A stretch of 64,000 bases of DNA from Natronolimnohabitans sp. A-GB9 (GTDB lineage: Archaea; Halobacteriota; Halobacteria; Halobacteriales; Natrialbaceae), in the NCBI RefSeq assembly GCF_030848565.1, contig NZ_JAVDDV010000002.1, positions 1 to 64,000 on the forward strand, written 5' to 3'. The position numbers and the translations under genes are program-made. Numbering within the stretch: position 1 is the stretch's first letter; the number at the start of each line of letters is the position of its first letter. The notes under the pieces were generated by a model, which did not search any database, had not been told where the DNA came from, and was given only the letters and a program-made list of their open reading frames with translations. Of this stretch, positions 16,727-26,469 are shown one piece after another.

Positions 16727-18430
16727 CTACTCGTCGGCCGACGGCTCCGAGCCGGTGGTTGCCCCGGCCGGATCGCGGTCGGTCGCGGACGCCTTCGGCT
16801 CGACTCCCTTGCGGCGGGCGTCGAGTTCGGAGAGGCCATAGACGAGGCCGATCAGGAGAACGGCACCCAGCGGCACGAAGATGTACCACGGGACGCCGAA
16901 GAAGCCATAGAGTGCATAACAGAGGATCACGACGAGCAGGACTGTCGTGGCGTAGTACAGCTGCGTCCGGATGTGGTCGATCAGGTCCGCACCGGTAAAC
17001 GTCGAGGAGAGCACCGACGTATCCGAGATCGGCGAGGCATGGTCACCGAAGATCGCCCCCGAGAAGACGGCGCCGACGATGACCGGCATGAGATCGAACG
17101 TGCCGGTGAGGTCGTACGCGACCGTGATCGCGATCGGCGTCACGATCCCCATCGTGGCCCACGACGACCCCATCGTAAACGCGACGAACGCAGCGACGAG
17201 GAGGACGACGATCGGAAGAACGGCCGGCGAGACGACCTCGCCGGCGATCCCGGCGACGTATTCGCCGGTCCCGAGGTCCTCGGCGACCGCACTGATCGAC
17301 CACGCGAGCACGAGGACGGTCACCGCGGTGAGCATGATGTTGAAGCCGTCCAGCACCGTCTCGACGCTGTCGCCGAGATCGAAGAGGTCGTAGAACAGAC
17401 CGATCGCGATCGCGGTGACGACCATCGCGAACGAACCCCAGACGAGCGCGGCCGCAAAGTCACCCGCACCGACGACGTCGACGAGTACCTGTAGCGTCCC
17501 CTCGTCGGCCATCGCTGCCTCGAGCGCCGTCGGGGCGCCTGCCTCGGCCTGTTCGTCGATCCACTCCTGATACCCCGTCCAGAACGCGCCGGCGAGTGTG
17601 ACGACGATCAGGACGACGATCGGCGCGAAGAAGGTCCGCAGCATCGGCCGATCGTCGATCGGTGCCCCGAGGTCTTTCTCGACCTCCTGGAGAGGTTGGG
17701 CGTCGTCACGGGTTACCTTCCCCGTCTGCCACGAGCGGTGCTCGGCGTCGAGCATCTCGCCGTAGTCCCGTCGCGAGAGGACGATGATCCCGACCATCAG
17801 GATCGCCAGCAGGGCGTAGGTGTTGAAGGGGATCGAGCCGACGAAGGTTTCGAAGACGCCGGGGACGTCCCCGGCTGCCACGTCGTACTCCTCGCTGTCG
17901 ATCAGTCCCTCGTAGGCTTCGTCGATCATCGACAGCTGGAACGCAACCCAACTCGAGAGCCCGATCGTCGCGACCGGCGCAGCCGTCGAGTCGACGATGT
18001 AAGAGAGCTTCTCGCGTGAGATCCGCATCTGGTCGGAGATCTCCCGCATCGTGGAGCCGACGATGGCCGTGTTGGCGTAGTCGTCGAAAAACAGGAGGAT
18101 CCCCAACACCCACGTCGTAACGCCGGTGTTGCGCTGGGTCTCGAGGCGAGCCGTCGCCCAGTTGCGGACGGCGGTCGCGCCGCCAAGTCGCCAGATCAGC
18201 GCCACACCCGAGCCCAAAAGCAGGGTGAACACGAGGATATTCGCGTGGAACACGTCGCCGATCGACTCGGTGACCCACGTAAATGTCTGTCCGATACCGA
18301 TACTTCCGGTCGCGATGACGCCGCCCGACCAGATACCAAGAAACAGCGAGAGGATCGGTCGCCGCGTTACGATCGCGAGGCCGATCGCGAGCAGCGGCGG
18401 CACGAGCGAAAGCGCTCCGAATTCAGACAT
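16727..18430 (-). CDS. nhaC: Na+/H+ antiporter, NhaC family
   Basis: 567-residue polytopic membrane antiporter. More than ten hydrophobic helices start with LVPPLLAIGLAIVTRRPIL. Family landmarks include FFDDYANTAIVGSTM (residues about 113-127) and GDHASPISDTSVLSS (about 470), both conserved in NhaC proteins. The central extracytosolic/cytosolic loop 230-300 is acidic. It exports sodium in exchange for protons to keep cytosolic Na+ low. A second, shorter NhaC is at 28876. It is transcribed alone; 156 bp separate it from the DRG gene, which runs in the same direction. Confidence 0.88.
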   Translation of the reverse strand: MSEFGALSLVPPLLAIGLAIVTRRPILSLFLGIWSGGVIATGSIGIGQTFTWVTESIGDVFHANILVFTLLLGSGVALIWRLGGATAVRNWATARLETQRNTGVTTWVLGILLFFDDYANTAIVGSTMREISDQMRISREKLSYIVDSTAAPVATIGLSSWVAFQLSMIDEAYEGLIDSEEYDVAAGDVPGVFETFVGSIPFNTYALLAILMVGIIVLSRRDYGEMLDAEHRSWQTGKVTRDDAQPLQEVEKDLGAPIDDRPMLRTFFAPIVVLIVVTLAGAFWTGYQEWIDEQAEAGAPTALEAAMADEGTLQVLVDVVGAGDFAAALVWGSFAMVVTAIAIGLFYDLFDLGDSVETVLDGFNIMLTAVTVLVLAWSISAVAEDLGTGEYVAGIAGEVVSPAVLPIVVLLVAAFVAFTMGSSWATMGIVTPIAITVAYDLTGTFDLMPVIVGAVFSGAIFGDHASPISDTSVLSSTFTGADLIDHIRTQLYYATTVLLVVILCYALYGFFGVPWYIFVPLGAVLLIGLVYGLSELDARRKGVEPKASATDRDPAGATTGSEPSADE

Positions 18431-18586
18431 AAGTGATTACTTGGAAGGCGACCTGATAACGGTACTGATTACGCTTCTCTCGAAGAATAATCAAACTTTT
18501 ATAAAAAAGTCACGTCGGCGGTCGACTCGAGGCGACGGCGCTCGACCGTCACTCGATCGGTCACGAAAATCGGGGAAGCGCCGGAT

Positions 18587-19699
18587 TCAGCGGCGCAGAA
18601 TCAGTTTCAACACGTCCTCGTCCTCGAGCACGTGGTCGGTACCGACCTGCTGTTCGTCGTGGGTCGCGCTCGGGCCGGTGACGCGGGCAAAGCGGAACCG
18701 CTCTTCCATCTCGCCGCCGAGTTTCTCGACGGCGTCGCCGACGGTCGCGCCCTCCTCGACGACCAGTGGCTCCTCCCAGTCGATGCCGCGACCGGGTTTG
18801 TTCATGTAGACTCGGATCAGTCCGAGGTTCTCCCAGATACGGTCTTTCAGGACGTCGAGTCCCTTCTCGGCCTCGGCACTGATGAAGGTGACCTCCTCGG
18901 GATCTAAGTCGCGCTCTCGCAACTGCTCGTCTACCGTTTCCTTGTAGTCGGGCTCGATGAGGTCGACTTTGTTGACGCAGGTGATCGAGGGGATGTACTC
19001 GCGGTTGTCCATCAGACCGTCGATCAGTCGGTCGATCGTCACCGTCTCCTGGAGGTTGAGGTCGGCGTTGACATACCCCTGGTCGCGGAGGACGTCTTTG
19101 ATCGTCCCTTCGTCTAACTCCTGTTCGGTACTCGAGGTGATCTTGATGCCGTCCTTGTGCTTCGGGCGGACGGTGACCCGCGGGGGCTCCTGGTCGACGC
19201 GGATGTTGATGTCGTAGAGCTCCTCTCGCAGACGGTCGTACTGGTCGATCTCGAACACGGAGAGGACAAAGAGGATCAGGTCGGCGTTGCGCACGACCGC
19301 AAGCACCTGCTGGCCGTCACCCCGTCCCGCGGCGGCGCCCTCGATCAGTCCGGGAACGTCGAGCAGCTGGATGTTCGCCCCCCGATGGTTGAGCATCCCG
19401 GGATTGACGTCCAGCGTCGTAAACTCGTAGGACCCGGTCTCGCTCTCGGCGTTGGTCAGTGAGTTCAGCAGCGAGGACTTGCCGACGCTGGGGAAGCCGA
19501 CCAGCGCGACCGTCGCATCGCCGTGTTTCTCGACCGAGTAGCCGCCACCGCCGCCCGAGCCCGACTGCTGTTTCTCGAGTTGCTCTTTTTTCTCCGCGAG
19601 CTTGGACTTCAGCCGGCCGATGTGGGCCTCGGTCGACTTGTTGTAGGGCGTGTTGGCGATTTCCTCTTCGATCTCCTCGATCTCCTCCTCGAGCCCCAT
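18587..19699 (-). CDS. DRG-family GTP-binding protein
   Basis: 370-residue Obg/DRG GTPase. It has an N-terminal coiled coil (residues 1-55), then the G domain: P-loop GFPSVGKSS, G3 DVPGLIEG, G4 motif NKVD (CVNKVDLIE), and an S5D2L2-like insertion. A C-terminal TGS domain (about 290-370) ends VLEDEDVLKLILRR. It is near-universal in archaea and eukaryotes and linked to ribosome and translation function. Full length and intact. Confidence 0.92.
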   Translation of the reverse strand: MGLEEEIEEIEEEIANTPYNKSTEAHIGRLKSKLAEKKEQLEKQQSGSGGGGGYSVEKHGDATVALVGFPSVGKSSLLNSLTNAESETGSYEFTTLDVNPGMLNHRGANIQLLDVPGLIEGAAAGRGDGQQVLAVVRNADLILFVLSVFEIDQYDRLREELYDINIRVDQEPPRVTVRPKHKDGIKITSSTEQELDEGTIKDVLRDQGYVNADLNLQETVTIDRLIDGLMDNREYIPSITCVNKVDLIEPDYKETVDEQLRERDLDPEEVTFISAEAEKGLDVLKDRIWENLGLIRVYMNKPGRGIDWEEPLVVEEGATVGDAVEKLGGEMEERFRFARVTGPSATHDEQQVGTDHVLEDEDVLKLILRR

Positions 19700-19801
19700 T
19701 TGTCAGTATCCAACCGCCGGTCCCGAAAAACACTTTCGACCCCGCCACGGGAGCGTGACATCGCTGCTGTGTCCGGGGATCGAAGCGTCTCGCCGGCAAT
19801 C

Positions 19802-19887
19802 TCATACGGACTGCTGTAGTCAATTACCGCCGATCGCCGACCCCGGATCTGGCGATCGGCGGTAAATCGTTACAGCGATCCGTATCA
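19802..19887. repeat. dispersed palindromic repeat, family 1, copy A
   Basis: 86 bp element. Ends TCATACGGACTGCTGTA and TACAGCGATCCGTATCA are inverted repeats (14 of 17 match). An inner 15 bp perfect inverted repeat (TTACCGCCGATCGCC) encloses a 12 nt loop. Its right-most TCA is, on the minus strand, the TGA stop of the PRC-barrel gene. Confidence 0.85.
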
Positions 19888-20130
19888 GTTGTCGACGACG
19901 ATCGTATCGTTGACGACCGCCACGCGGTCCAGAGGGATGAGCAAGCGATCGTCCGCATTGGTTTCGAAGTCGACCGACCGCGATCGGAATCGCCGCGCGG
20001 GCTCGACGACGAGATCGACGAGCTCGCCGGAGGTCGGGTGTAGCGTTACGTCGTGGATCGTTCCGAACTCGACGCCGTCGTTGCCGACGACGGCCTTCCT
20101 CGTGAGGGCGCTGGCGAATACGTCGCTCAT
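19885..20130 (-). CDS. PRC-barrel domain protein
   Basis: 81-residue protein consisting of a single PRC barrel: MSDVFASALTRKAVVGNDG, then GTIHDVTLHPTSGELVDLVVEP, then DRLLIPLDRVAVVNDTIVV. Haloarchaeal PRC-barrel proteins of this size include CdpB-type cell-division partners of SepF, but nothing here proves that role. ATG 20130 is chosen over 20157 because the conserved fold begins directly there. The stop codon TGA forms the end of palindromic element A. Confidence 0.75.
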   Translation of the reverse strand: MSDVFASALTRKAVVGNDGVEFGTIHDVTLHPTSGELVDLVVEPARRFRSRSVDFETNADDRLLIPLDRVAVVNDTIVVDN

Positions 20131-20465
20131 GGCCCCCGGTCCACGACTCTCCCTCATAAAACTCCGGACGGTTGCGATCCTGCAACGGTTACAGACGACC
20201 GTTTCGCTCGTCGAAAGGAACGTAGGCAGTTGGTATCTTCCCGAGTCGTCGCCGAAACGGTTTCAGGCGAATCGCTGTCCGTCTCACACCACGTAGCGCC
20301 GACGAGATCGACGTGAGCGACTCGAGTGTTGCGATCGGGATCCGTCAGTCATACTACCGGACAAAAGTCAGTAAACACCCGATCGCACTCGAGACACGAT
20401 CGGATGGGTAGTGACTGCTGTCCGGTAGTATAAGTTGCGTGGCCGACCGCATCGTATCGAGTTGA
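20131..20465. other. intergenic region with family 2 palindromic element
   Basis: No convincing ORF. It contains the 81 bp element at 20351-20431 (listed separately) between the PRC-barrel start and the TiaS stop. Confidence 0.5.
20351..20431. repeat. dispersed palindromic repeat, family 2
   Basis: Perfect 13 bp terminal inverted repeats, ATACTACCGGACA and TGTCCGGTAGTAT. An inner inverted pair ACCCGATCG / CGATCGGATGGGT surrounds CACTCGAGACA. The architecture is like family 1 but with different end sequences. Confidence 0.75.
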
Positions 20466-21764
20466 CTACTGCTCCGGATGGATCGGCGCGTCGAACCCGC
20501 CACGTACCAGTGGCTTCGCGATGTGGCGTCGGGCACACGGCGGAACCTCGTACCAGCCGACCTCGAGGTCGCGCTCGAGGGACCGTTCCGCCTTTCCGGG
20601 CGCGTCGGTCTCACAGTCTCGACACCGATACCCCTGATTTCGCCCGGCGCTTTTCATCGTCCGCCCGCAGTCGGGACAGGTCGGCGTCACGCGCTCGGTC
20701 GTCACCAGGTCACGGACGGCGAACTTCTCGAGTTTGAGCGTTCCTTGTGAGCACTCGCCACAGGCAGTGATTCGGTCACCGACACGGAGTGTGCGGACGC
20801 GGTCGCGAAAGCGCTTCGTTGGCTCGAAAGCAGCACACGCGAGGCGGGCTGGCTCGTCGCCCGTACTATCGTCACCGTCGGCGACGCTCTCGAGGTCGAC
20901 GAACACGTGGCCGCCGCGGCGCGTCTCGGGCTCGCTTGCGACCCGACCGTCGACGCGATAGGCGCGACCGTCGACGACCGACTCGAGCGTTCCCTCGCGC
21001 AGATGGACGTCCGTTCCCTGGTTGGTCACGAACAGCTGGCTCGAGACGACGGGTTCGCTCTCGATACGGGCGGCGACCTCGCGGACGACGTCGGGGTCGT
21101 CGCCGCGGATTCCGTGGAGGATCGGCCCCGGCGTGTGGGGGACACAGACGGGTTCGTCCTCGCCGCGGTCGACCGTGTCCCAGACGGTGGGGTAGCCCCA
21201 GTCGGCCGCCGCGAAGACGCTCTCGTCGTCGACCGTCCGCGGGGTTCCCCATCGCTCGGGCGCGCGATAGGAAATGTACTCGTAGGTCCACTCCTCGAGA
21301 GTCGGCCAGGCACCGACGGCGGCCACGGCGCCGATCCGTCCGCGACCGTCGCCGACGTGCCAGGAGCGGTAGCCGTGTCGGTCGAGCAGGGCCGTCGCGT
21401 CGTCGATCTCGAGGTGGTCACGGATCGCCAGCCGAGTGAACGCCTGGACGTCGTCGGGGACGGCCGCCGGCTCGTCCGCGGCCACTGCGAGCCCCGGGTT
21501 CGTCCGCTCGTCCGTCGCTTCTGCGAGGGTCTCGAGTCGCTCGCGGGCGACATCGAACGCCAGGTCGGGATCGGCGTCGGTGTGGATCGCCAGCGCGGCG
21601 TTGCCCCGTGTCTTGTACTTCACGGCGGGGTTGAGACGGACGAGCAGCAGCCGCGAGACGGTCGCGCCCGCCCGACGCAGTCGCTTGCCGATCTCCGCGG
21701 CGACGTAGGTCGTACACATCCCGCGCTCGCGTGAGTCCGTATCGTCCAGGCCGACGACGGTCAT
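20466..21764 (-). CDS. tiaS: tRNA(Ile2) 2-agmatinylcytidine synthetase TiaS
   Basis: 432-residue enzyme that attaches agmatine to C34 of tRNA-Ile2, so the CAU anticodon reads AUA; essential in archaea. It starts MTVVGLDDTDSRERGMCTTY, the TiaS nucleotide-binding signature (GxDDTDS). A ferredoxin-like and central catalytic region follow, then an OB-fold, and a C-terminal zinc ribbon with CGEC and CPDC plus CRDC cysteines (about residues 340-400). Length and domain order fit the family. It is transcribed alone. Confidence 0.92.
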   Translation of the reverse strand: MTVVGLDDTDSRERGMCTTYVAAEIGKRLRRAGATVSRLLLVRLNPAVKYKTRGNAALAIHTDADPDLAFDVARERLETLAEATDERTNPGLAVAADEPAAVPDDVQAFTRLAIRDHLEIDDATALLDRHGYRSWHVGDGRGRIGAVAAVGAWPTLEEWTYEYISYRAPERWGTPRTVDDESVFAAADWGYPTVWDTVDRGEDEPVCVPHTPGPILHGIRGDDPDVVREVAARIESEPVVSSQLFVTNQGTDVHLREGTLESVVDGRAYRVDGRVASEPETRRGGHVFVDLESVADGDDSTGDEPARLACAAFEPTKRFRDRVRTLRVGDRITACGECSQGTLKLEKFAVRDLVTTERVTPTCPDCGRTMKSAGRNQGYRCRDCETDAPGKAERSLERDLEVGWYEVPPCARRHIAKPLVRGGFDAPIHPEQ

Positions 21765-21975
21765 CGTCCGTGGTTGGGCAAGCGGCGAGTAACCCCTTTC
21801 GGGACGTCGCCGTCACCGCCTCGGGCTGGATTCGATCCGTCGTCGGGGACGAACGTTCATATTCGGAGACGATAACCGGTATATAAGTATACTGCCGGTA
21901 CAGAAACGAACCGCGACACGGCATCCGAATCCCCGGGGGAAAGCGTCTTATACGAGGAATAGCTTACATGCCATT

Positions 21976-22950
21976 ATGTCCCGCTCCGCACTGGTCGGCA
22001 ATGTGACCGCGATGTTAGAGGACGCGGGGTTCGTGGTCAGCGACCGGTGTGCGATCCGACCGAAGAGTTTCGACGTTGCTGCTCGCCGGGGACAGGACCT
22101 CATTCTGGTCAAGATCCTCGGTAACATCGACGCGTTCAACGAGGCGACGGGCCACGAGATGCGCCGCCTGGGTACCTATCTCGAGGCGACGCCGCTCGTC
22201 ATCGGCCTGCGCAGCCGCGACGAGGATCTCAAACCGGACGTGGTCTACTTCCGACACGGCGTCCCCGTCCTCAGTCCCGACACGGCGTACAACCTGTTCA
22301 TCGAGGGCGTTCCGCCGCTGATCTACGCGGCTCCGGGCGGCCTCTACGTCAACATCGACGGCGACCTGCTGGCTGACGAACGACAGGACAGAGACTGGAG
22401 TCTCGGCCAACTGGCGACCGAACTCGGCGTCTCCCGTCGAACCGTCTCGAAATACGAGGACGGCATGAACGCCTCCGTCGAGGTCGCGATGGAACTCGAG
22501 GAGTTGTTCGACGCGCCACTGACCAGTCCGGTCGACGTTCTCGAAGGGGCCGACGAGGTCCACGAGACCGAGTCGACGCCGGACGATCCCGACGCGGACC
22601 CCGACGACCAGCAGGTCGTCGCCGTCCTCACGCGGGCCGGCTACGAGGTCCACCCGACGCTGCGCTCGCCGTTCAAGGCCGTCAGCCGCGACGAGGAGGA
22701 CGACGATGACGAAGACGTCGTGCTCACCGGCCACTCCGAGTTCACGAAGGCCGCCGAGAAACGCGCCCGAATCATGAGTTCGATCGGCCACGTCACCCAC
22801 ACACACTCGGTGTACGTCGTCGACCGCGCCAAACAGGAGGCCGTCGACGGCACCGCGTTAGTCGAACGCGGCGAACTCGAGCAACTCGACGACGCCGCGG
22901 AGCTCCGAAAGGTCATCCGCGAACGCGCCGAACACGAGGAAGCGGCCTGA
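21976..22950 (+). CDS. archaeal HTH-type transcriptional regulator
   Basis: 324-residue regulator of the archaeal family with an N-terminal restriction-endonuclease-like domain and a central HTH. Residues 1-125 form the alpha/beta domain ([19 protein letters not shown], then [23 protein letters not shown]). The Cro/CI-type HTH is at 141-163 ([21 protein letters not shown]). A C-terminal domain at about 205-320 follows an acidic linker. Targets unknown; related genes are universal in Euryarchaeota. The promoter region holds CCGGTATATAAGTATAC about 90 bp upstream. It is convergent with the glutaredoxin gene, 45 bp apart. Confidence 0.82.
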   Translation: MSRSALVGNVTAMLEDAGFVVSDRCAIRPKSFDVAARRGQDLILVKILGNIDAFNEATGHEMRRLGTYLEATPLVIGLRSRDEDLKPDVVYFRHGVPVLSPDTAYNLFIEGVPPLIYAAPGGLYVNIDGDLLADERQDRDWSLGQLATELGVSRRTVSKYEDGMNASVEVAMELEELFDAPLTSPVDVLEGADEVHETESTPDDPDADPDDQQVVAVLTRAGYEVHPTLRSPFKAVSRDEEDDDDEDVVLTGHSEFTKAAEKRARIMSSIGHVTHTHSVYVVDRAKQEAVDGTALVERGELEQLDDAAELRKVIRERAEHEEAA

Positions 22951-22983
22951 GCCGCCACATCTCACGGTCGCGTCCTGTTTTTA

Positions 22984-22998
22984 TAGCAGTCCGTATCA
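22984..22998. repeat. half copy of family 1 palindromic repeat
   Basis: TAGCAGTCCGTATCA between two convergent genes. Read on the minus strand it starts TGATACGGACTGCTA, and the TGA is the glutaredoxin stop codon. The partner end is missing. Confidence 0.65.
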
Positions 22999-23253
22999 GG
23001 CCGTCTCCTCACCGTACGTCTCCTCTAGATACTCGACGATATCGTCGCTCTCGGCCATCCCCTCGACGCCGTTGGCTTCGTCGGTGATGACGGGAACGCC
23101 GGTCTGTCCGCTGACTTCCTCGACGTCCGTTCGCTCGGCGTGAGAGCGAGGCACCTCGATCACGTCGTACTCGAGGTCGAGTTCGTCGAGCTTCGATCGA
23201 ACCTTCATACAGTACGGACAGCCGGGCAGATCGTACATCGTGATGTCAGCCAT
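22996..23253 (-). CDS. glutaredoxin (dithiol, CPYC)
   Basis: 85-residue thioredoxin-fold protein with redox motif GCPYC (C12, C15), the TGVPVI cis-proline segment and a GMAESDDIVEYL C-terminal helix. It would reduce mixed disulfides using low-molecular-weight thiol (gamma-glutamylcysteine in haloarchaea) or a TrxR. Start ATG 23253 opens the fold; longer frames upstream are Arg-rich. The stop codon lies inside a half palindromic repeat. Confidence 0.88.
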   Translation of the reverse strand: MADITMYDLPGCPYCMKVRSKLDELDLEYDVIEVPRSHAERTDVEEVSGQTGVPVITDEANGVEGMAESDDIVEYLEETYGEETA

Positions 23254-23345
23254 GGGCGCGACTAGCCGAGTCACACCTAAGAGGTCACTGGTCAGCCGGC
23301 ACGTTGCCGGAAACGCGGTTACAGGTGTGTGGCGGTCGAAGTAGT

Positions 23346-24794
23346 CTAGAACGTGACTTCGCCCGCCTGAACGCCGAAGTAGATGACGAAGTAGGCGATG
23401 AACGAGAGTGCGAGCACCCACTGTCCGAGCGAGACGTCGTGGCGTTCGCCCATTGCGGCTTTGATCAGCGGATAGCTGATGATACCGGCCGCGAGGCCGT
23501 TCGCGATCGACATCGTCAACGGCATGATCGTGATCGTCAGCCCGCCGGCGATCCCCCACGCGGGATCCTGCCAGTCGATGTCGGCGACGCCCTGGAGCAT
23601 GATGATCCCGACGACGACCAGCGCGAGGTAGCTCGCGTACGTCGGAATAGCGGTGATCAGCGGAATAAACGCGAGCGAGAGCAGGAAACAGCCACCGACG
23701 ACGAGTGCGGTGAAGCCGGTACGACCGCCTTCTTCGATTCCTGTCGAGGACTCGACGAACGTCGTCACGGTCGAGGTGCCGATCATCGCTCCCGCGGTGG
23801 TACCGACTGCGTCGGCCATCAGCGGCTTTTCGATGTCGGGGAGATCGCCTTTCTCGTCGAGGAAGCCAGCGATCTGTGAGACGCCGATGAGCGTCCCCGC
23901 AGTGTCGAAGAAGTCCACGAAGAAGAACGTGAACACGACCAGCAAGAAGACGAGCGGCTCCTCACCGATCATACTGAGCCCGTCGACGAAGCCCCAAAAC
24001 AGCGGCGTGAAATCGTACTGGGCGCCCTCGATTCCCTGTTCGGGCGTGATGGTGCCTCGCTCGACGAAGCCGGCGAGTGTCACGACCCACGCCGCGATAG
24101 CGGTCACCAGAATGCCGATCACGATCGATCCGCGGATCCCACGGGCGTAGAGCAACAGCGTCAGCACCAATCCGGCGAGCGAGAACGCCGCGATCGGACT
24201 CTCCAGGACGTTACCGAGTGTGACGAGGGTGCTCTCGTCGGCGACCACGAGCTGGATCTCCTGTACGCCCAGAAAGAGCAGGAATACACCGATACCAGCA
24301 CCGACAGCGAACTTCACCGGTTCGGGAAACAGCTGGATGATGTACTCGCGGGCACCCACGGCGGTCAGCGCGATGAAGATGAGCCCCTCCACGAAGACGG
24401 CCGCGAGCGCGACCTGCCACGGAACGCCGAGGATCAGGACGACGGTAAAGGTAAAGAAGGCGTTCAGCCCCATCCCGGGCGCCAGTCCGAACGGCCGCTT
24501 GGCGTAGAACGCCATCACGGCGATTGCGATGATCGACGCGAGGATCGTGACGACCGCGAGCATCTGTTCGACCTGCACGAGCGTGTACGTCTCGCCGGCG
24601 ATCTCGGTGGTCGAACCGGGGTCGAGCTCCCCCGGTGGCTGCCCGAAGATCGCCGGTGCGATGATCGTCGGATTGACGACGATGATATACGCCATCGCCA
24701 GGAACGTCGTCACCCCCGCGACCGTTTCCGTTCGATAATTCGTATTGTGTTCGTCGAAATCGAAATAGTCAGCGATCGTGTCTAAAGCCCCCAT
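23346..24794 (-). CDS. NCS2 family purine permease (AzgA-like)
   Basis: 482-residue membrane permease. It starts MGALDTIADYFDFDEHNTNYRTE, with the AzgA-type motif ETVAGVTTFLAMAYIIVVNPTI. About 12 hydrophobic helices follow, with PGMGLNAFFTF and the FVDFFDTAGTLIG signature plus STVTTFVESSTGIEEGGRTG. These mark the guanine/hypoxanthine/adenine branch rather than uracil permeases. The adenine deaminase at 42596 could use adenine it imports, although the genes are 18 kb apart. ATG 24794 is chosen because the long upstream frame is Arg-rich. Confidence 0.87.
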   Translation of the reverse strand: MGALDTIADYFDFDEHNTNYRTETVAGVTTFLAMAYIIVVNPTIIAPAIFGQPPGELDPGSTTEIAGETYTLVQVEQMLAVVTILASIIAIAVMAFYAKRPFGLAPGMGLNAFFTFTVVLILGVPWQVALAAVFVEGLIFIALTAVGAREYIIQLFPEPVKFAVGAGIGVFLLFLGVQEIQLVVADESTLVTLGNVLESPIAAFSLAGLVLTLLLYARGIRGSIVIGILVTAIAAWVVTLAGFVERGTITPEQGIEGAQYDFTPLFWGFVDGLSMIGEEPLVFLLVVFTFFFVDFFDTAGTLIGVSQIAGFLDEKGDLPDIEKPLMADAVGTTAGAMIGTSTVTTFVESSTGIEEGGRTGFTALVVGGCFLLSLAFIPLITAIPTYASYLALVVVGIIMLQGVADIDWQDPAWGIAGGLTITIMPLTMSIANGLAAGIISYPLIKAAMGERHDVSLGQWVLALSFIAYFVIYFGVQAGEVTF

Positions 24795-25075
24795 CTTGGA
24801 CGCTCGAGCATAGCAAGACCGTTCAGTTAAGCGTTCTCGTCCGGATCGAGTAGTCGAATAGACACGTTCGTGCAATACGGGGGACTCGTCGGGTCGATTC
24901 GAACGGGCGACGGACACGACGATCCAGCCGGTGTCCGAACCCGTTACCTTTGTCGTGAGCGAGAGAAACGCCTCGCTATGGGACACGCGGAGTCTACGCC
25001 ACCCGCGATTGGTTCGACCGCCAGAATCCCGGACGAAACGGCTCGAGTAAGCGCCGATCGATCGGGTGACAGGAT

Positions 25076-26419
25076 ATGATCGAAGACGACGAGGCACTCG
25101 CGACGACCGACGCCCGCGACACGGTGCGTTCCTGTCTCGAGGCGGGAATCGAGGCTGGCCACCCGCGACGAGTGATTCGTGACGCGGTCGCCCTCGACGG
25201 AGACACTCTCTACGTTGCCGACGCGACGTACGATCTGACATCGTACGACGAACTCGTCGTCCTCGGAGGCGGGAACGCCGCTGGGCACGTCGCCGCGGCG
25301 CTCGAGGACGTCCTCGGCGACCGCATCGACGACGGCGTCGTGGTGACGGACGATCCGGTCGAGACCGACACGATTGCGGTCCGCGAAGGCGACCACCCCG
25401 TTCCGAGCGAGCGTGGCGTCGAGAGCACGCGAGAACTGCTCGCGACTGCCGACGCAGCCGACGAGGGAACACTCGTGCTGGCGGCGATCACCGGCGGTGG
25501 GAGCGCCCTCATGCCCGCGCCGGCGGACGAAATCTCGCTTGCAGCCCTCCAGGAGACGACCGACGCGTTGCTCGCAAGCGGCGCCGACATCGGCGAAATC
25601 AACGCCGTCCGAAAACACTGTTCGGCGCTGAAAGGCGGCCGGCTAGCCAGGCATGTGGCCCCGGCGACGGTCGGCACCGTGATCCTGAGCGACGTCGTCG
25701 GCAACGATCTGAGCGTGATCGCAAGCGGCCCCCTCGCCCCCGACGAGTCGACGTTCGAGGACGCGCTGGCGGTCGTCGACCGGTACGGGATCGGCGTCCC
25801 CGATGCCGTCGCCGATCGCCTCGAGTGTGGCGCCGCCGGCGAGGTTCCCGAGACACCCGCGCCCGGTGATCCCGTCTTCGAACGCGTCTCGAACCACGTC
25901 GTCGCCGACGGGATGACCGTCCTCGAGGCGGCCCGCGAGGTTGCCAACGAACGCGGATACGAGTCGCTCGTGCTCTCCTCACGGGTCCGGGGGGAGGCCC
26001 GCGAGGCGGCCACGACCCACGTCGCGGTCGCGGAAGAGATCCTGGCGACGGAGACACCGATTTCGCCGCCGGCCGTGGTCCTCTCGGGGGGTGAGACGAC
26101 CGTAACCGTCACCGGCGACGGTACCGGCGGCCCGAACCAGGAGTTCGCGACGAGCGCAGCCATCGAACTCGTCGGCACGGACACAGACCCGGATGCGATC
26201 ACCGTCGCCGCAGTCGATACTGACGGGATCGACGGCGCGACCGACGTCGCGGGTGCGATCGTCGACGCGACGACCGTCGACGACGTCGAAGCGGCCCGGG
26301 ACGCACTGGCCGACAACGACGTCTGTCCGTATCTCGCCGACAGGAACGCGATCGTTCACACCGGTCCGACCGGGACGAACCTGAACGATCTACGGGTCGT
26401 CGTCGTCGAACCGGCGTAA
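25076..26419 (+). CDS. glycerate 2-kinase (MOFRL/GckA family)
   Basis: 447-residue kinase of the DUF4147-MOFRL type, producing 2-phosphoglycerate from D-glycerate. N-terminal domain: VVLGGGNAAGHVAAALE, EGDHPVPSERG, ITGGGSALMPAP, INAVRKHCSALKGG, LSDVVGNDLSVIASGP. C-terminal MOFRL domain: LSGGETTVTVTG, GGPNQEFA, DTDGIDGATDVAGA and HTGPTGTNLNDL. All diagnostic motifs are present. It is followed at 50 bp by the TrkA protein on the same strand. Role: entry of glycerate into lower glycolysis. Confidence 0.9.
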   Translation: MIEDDEALATTDARDTVRSCLEAGIEAGHPRRVIRDAVALDGDTLYVADATYDLTSYDELVVLGGGNAAGHVAAALEDVLGDRIDDGVVVTDDPVETDTIAVREGDHPVPSERGVESTRELLATADAADEGTLVLAAITGGGSALMPAPADEISLAALQETTDALLASGADIGEINAVRKHCSALKGGRLARHVAPATVGTVILSDVVGNDLSVIASGPLAPDESTFEDALAVVDRYGIGVPDAVADRLECGAAGEVPETPAPGDPVFERVSNHVVADGMTVLEAAREVANERGYESLVLSSRVRGEAREAATTHVAVAEEILATETPISPPAVVLSGGETTVTVTGDGTGGPNQEFATSAAIELVGTDTDPDAITVAAVDTDGIDGATDVAGAIVDATTVDDVEAARDALADNDVCPYLADRNAIVHTGPTGTNLNDLRVVVVEPA

Positions 26420-26469
26420 CGTCGGTCGGCGAGCGAACGTATTTCACTCAGGCCGTGCATTCGTCACCC

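Noticed and set aside
24795-25472. Upstream extension of the permease ORF
   Set aside because: Arg-rich and antisense to the glycerate kinase; the permease family starts at ATG 24794.
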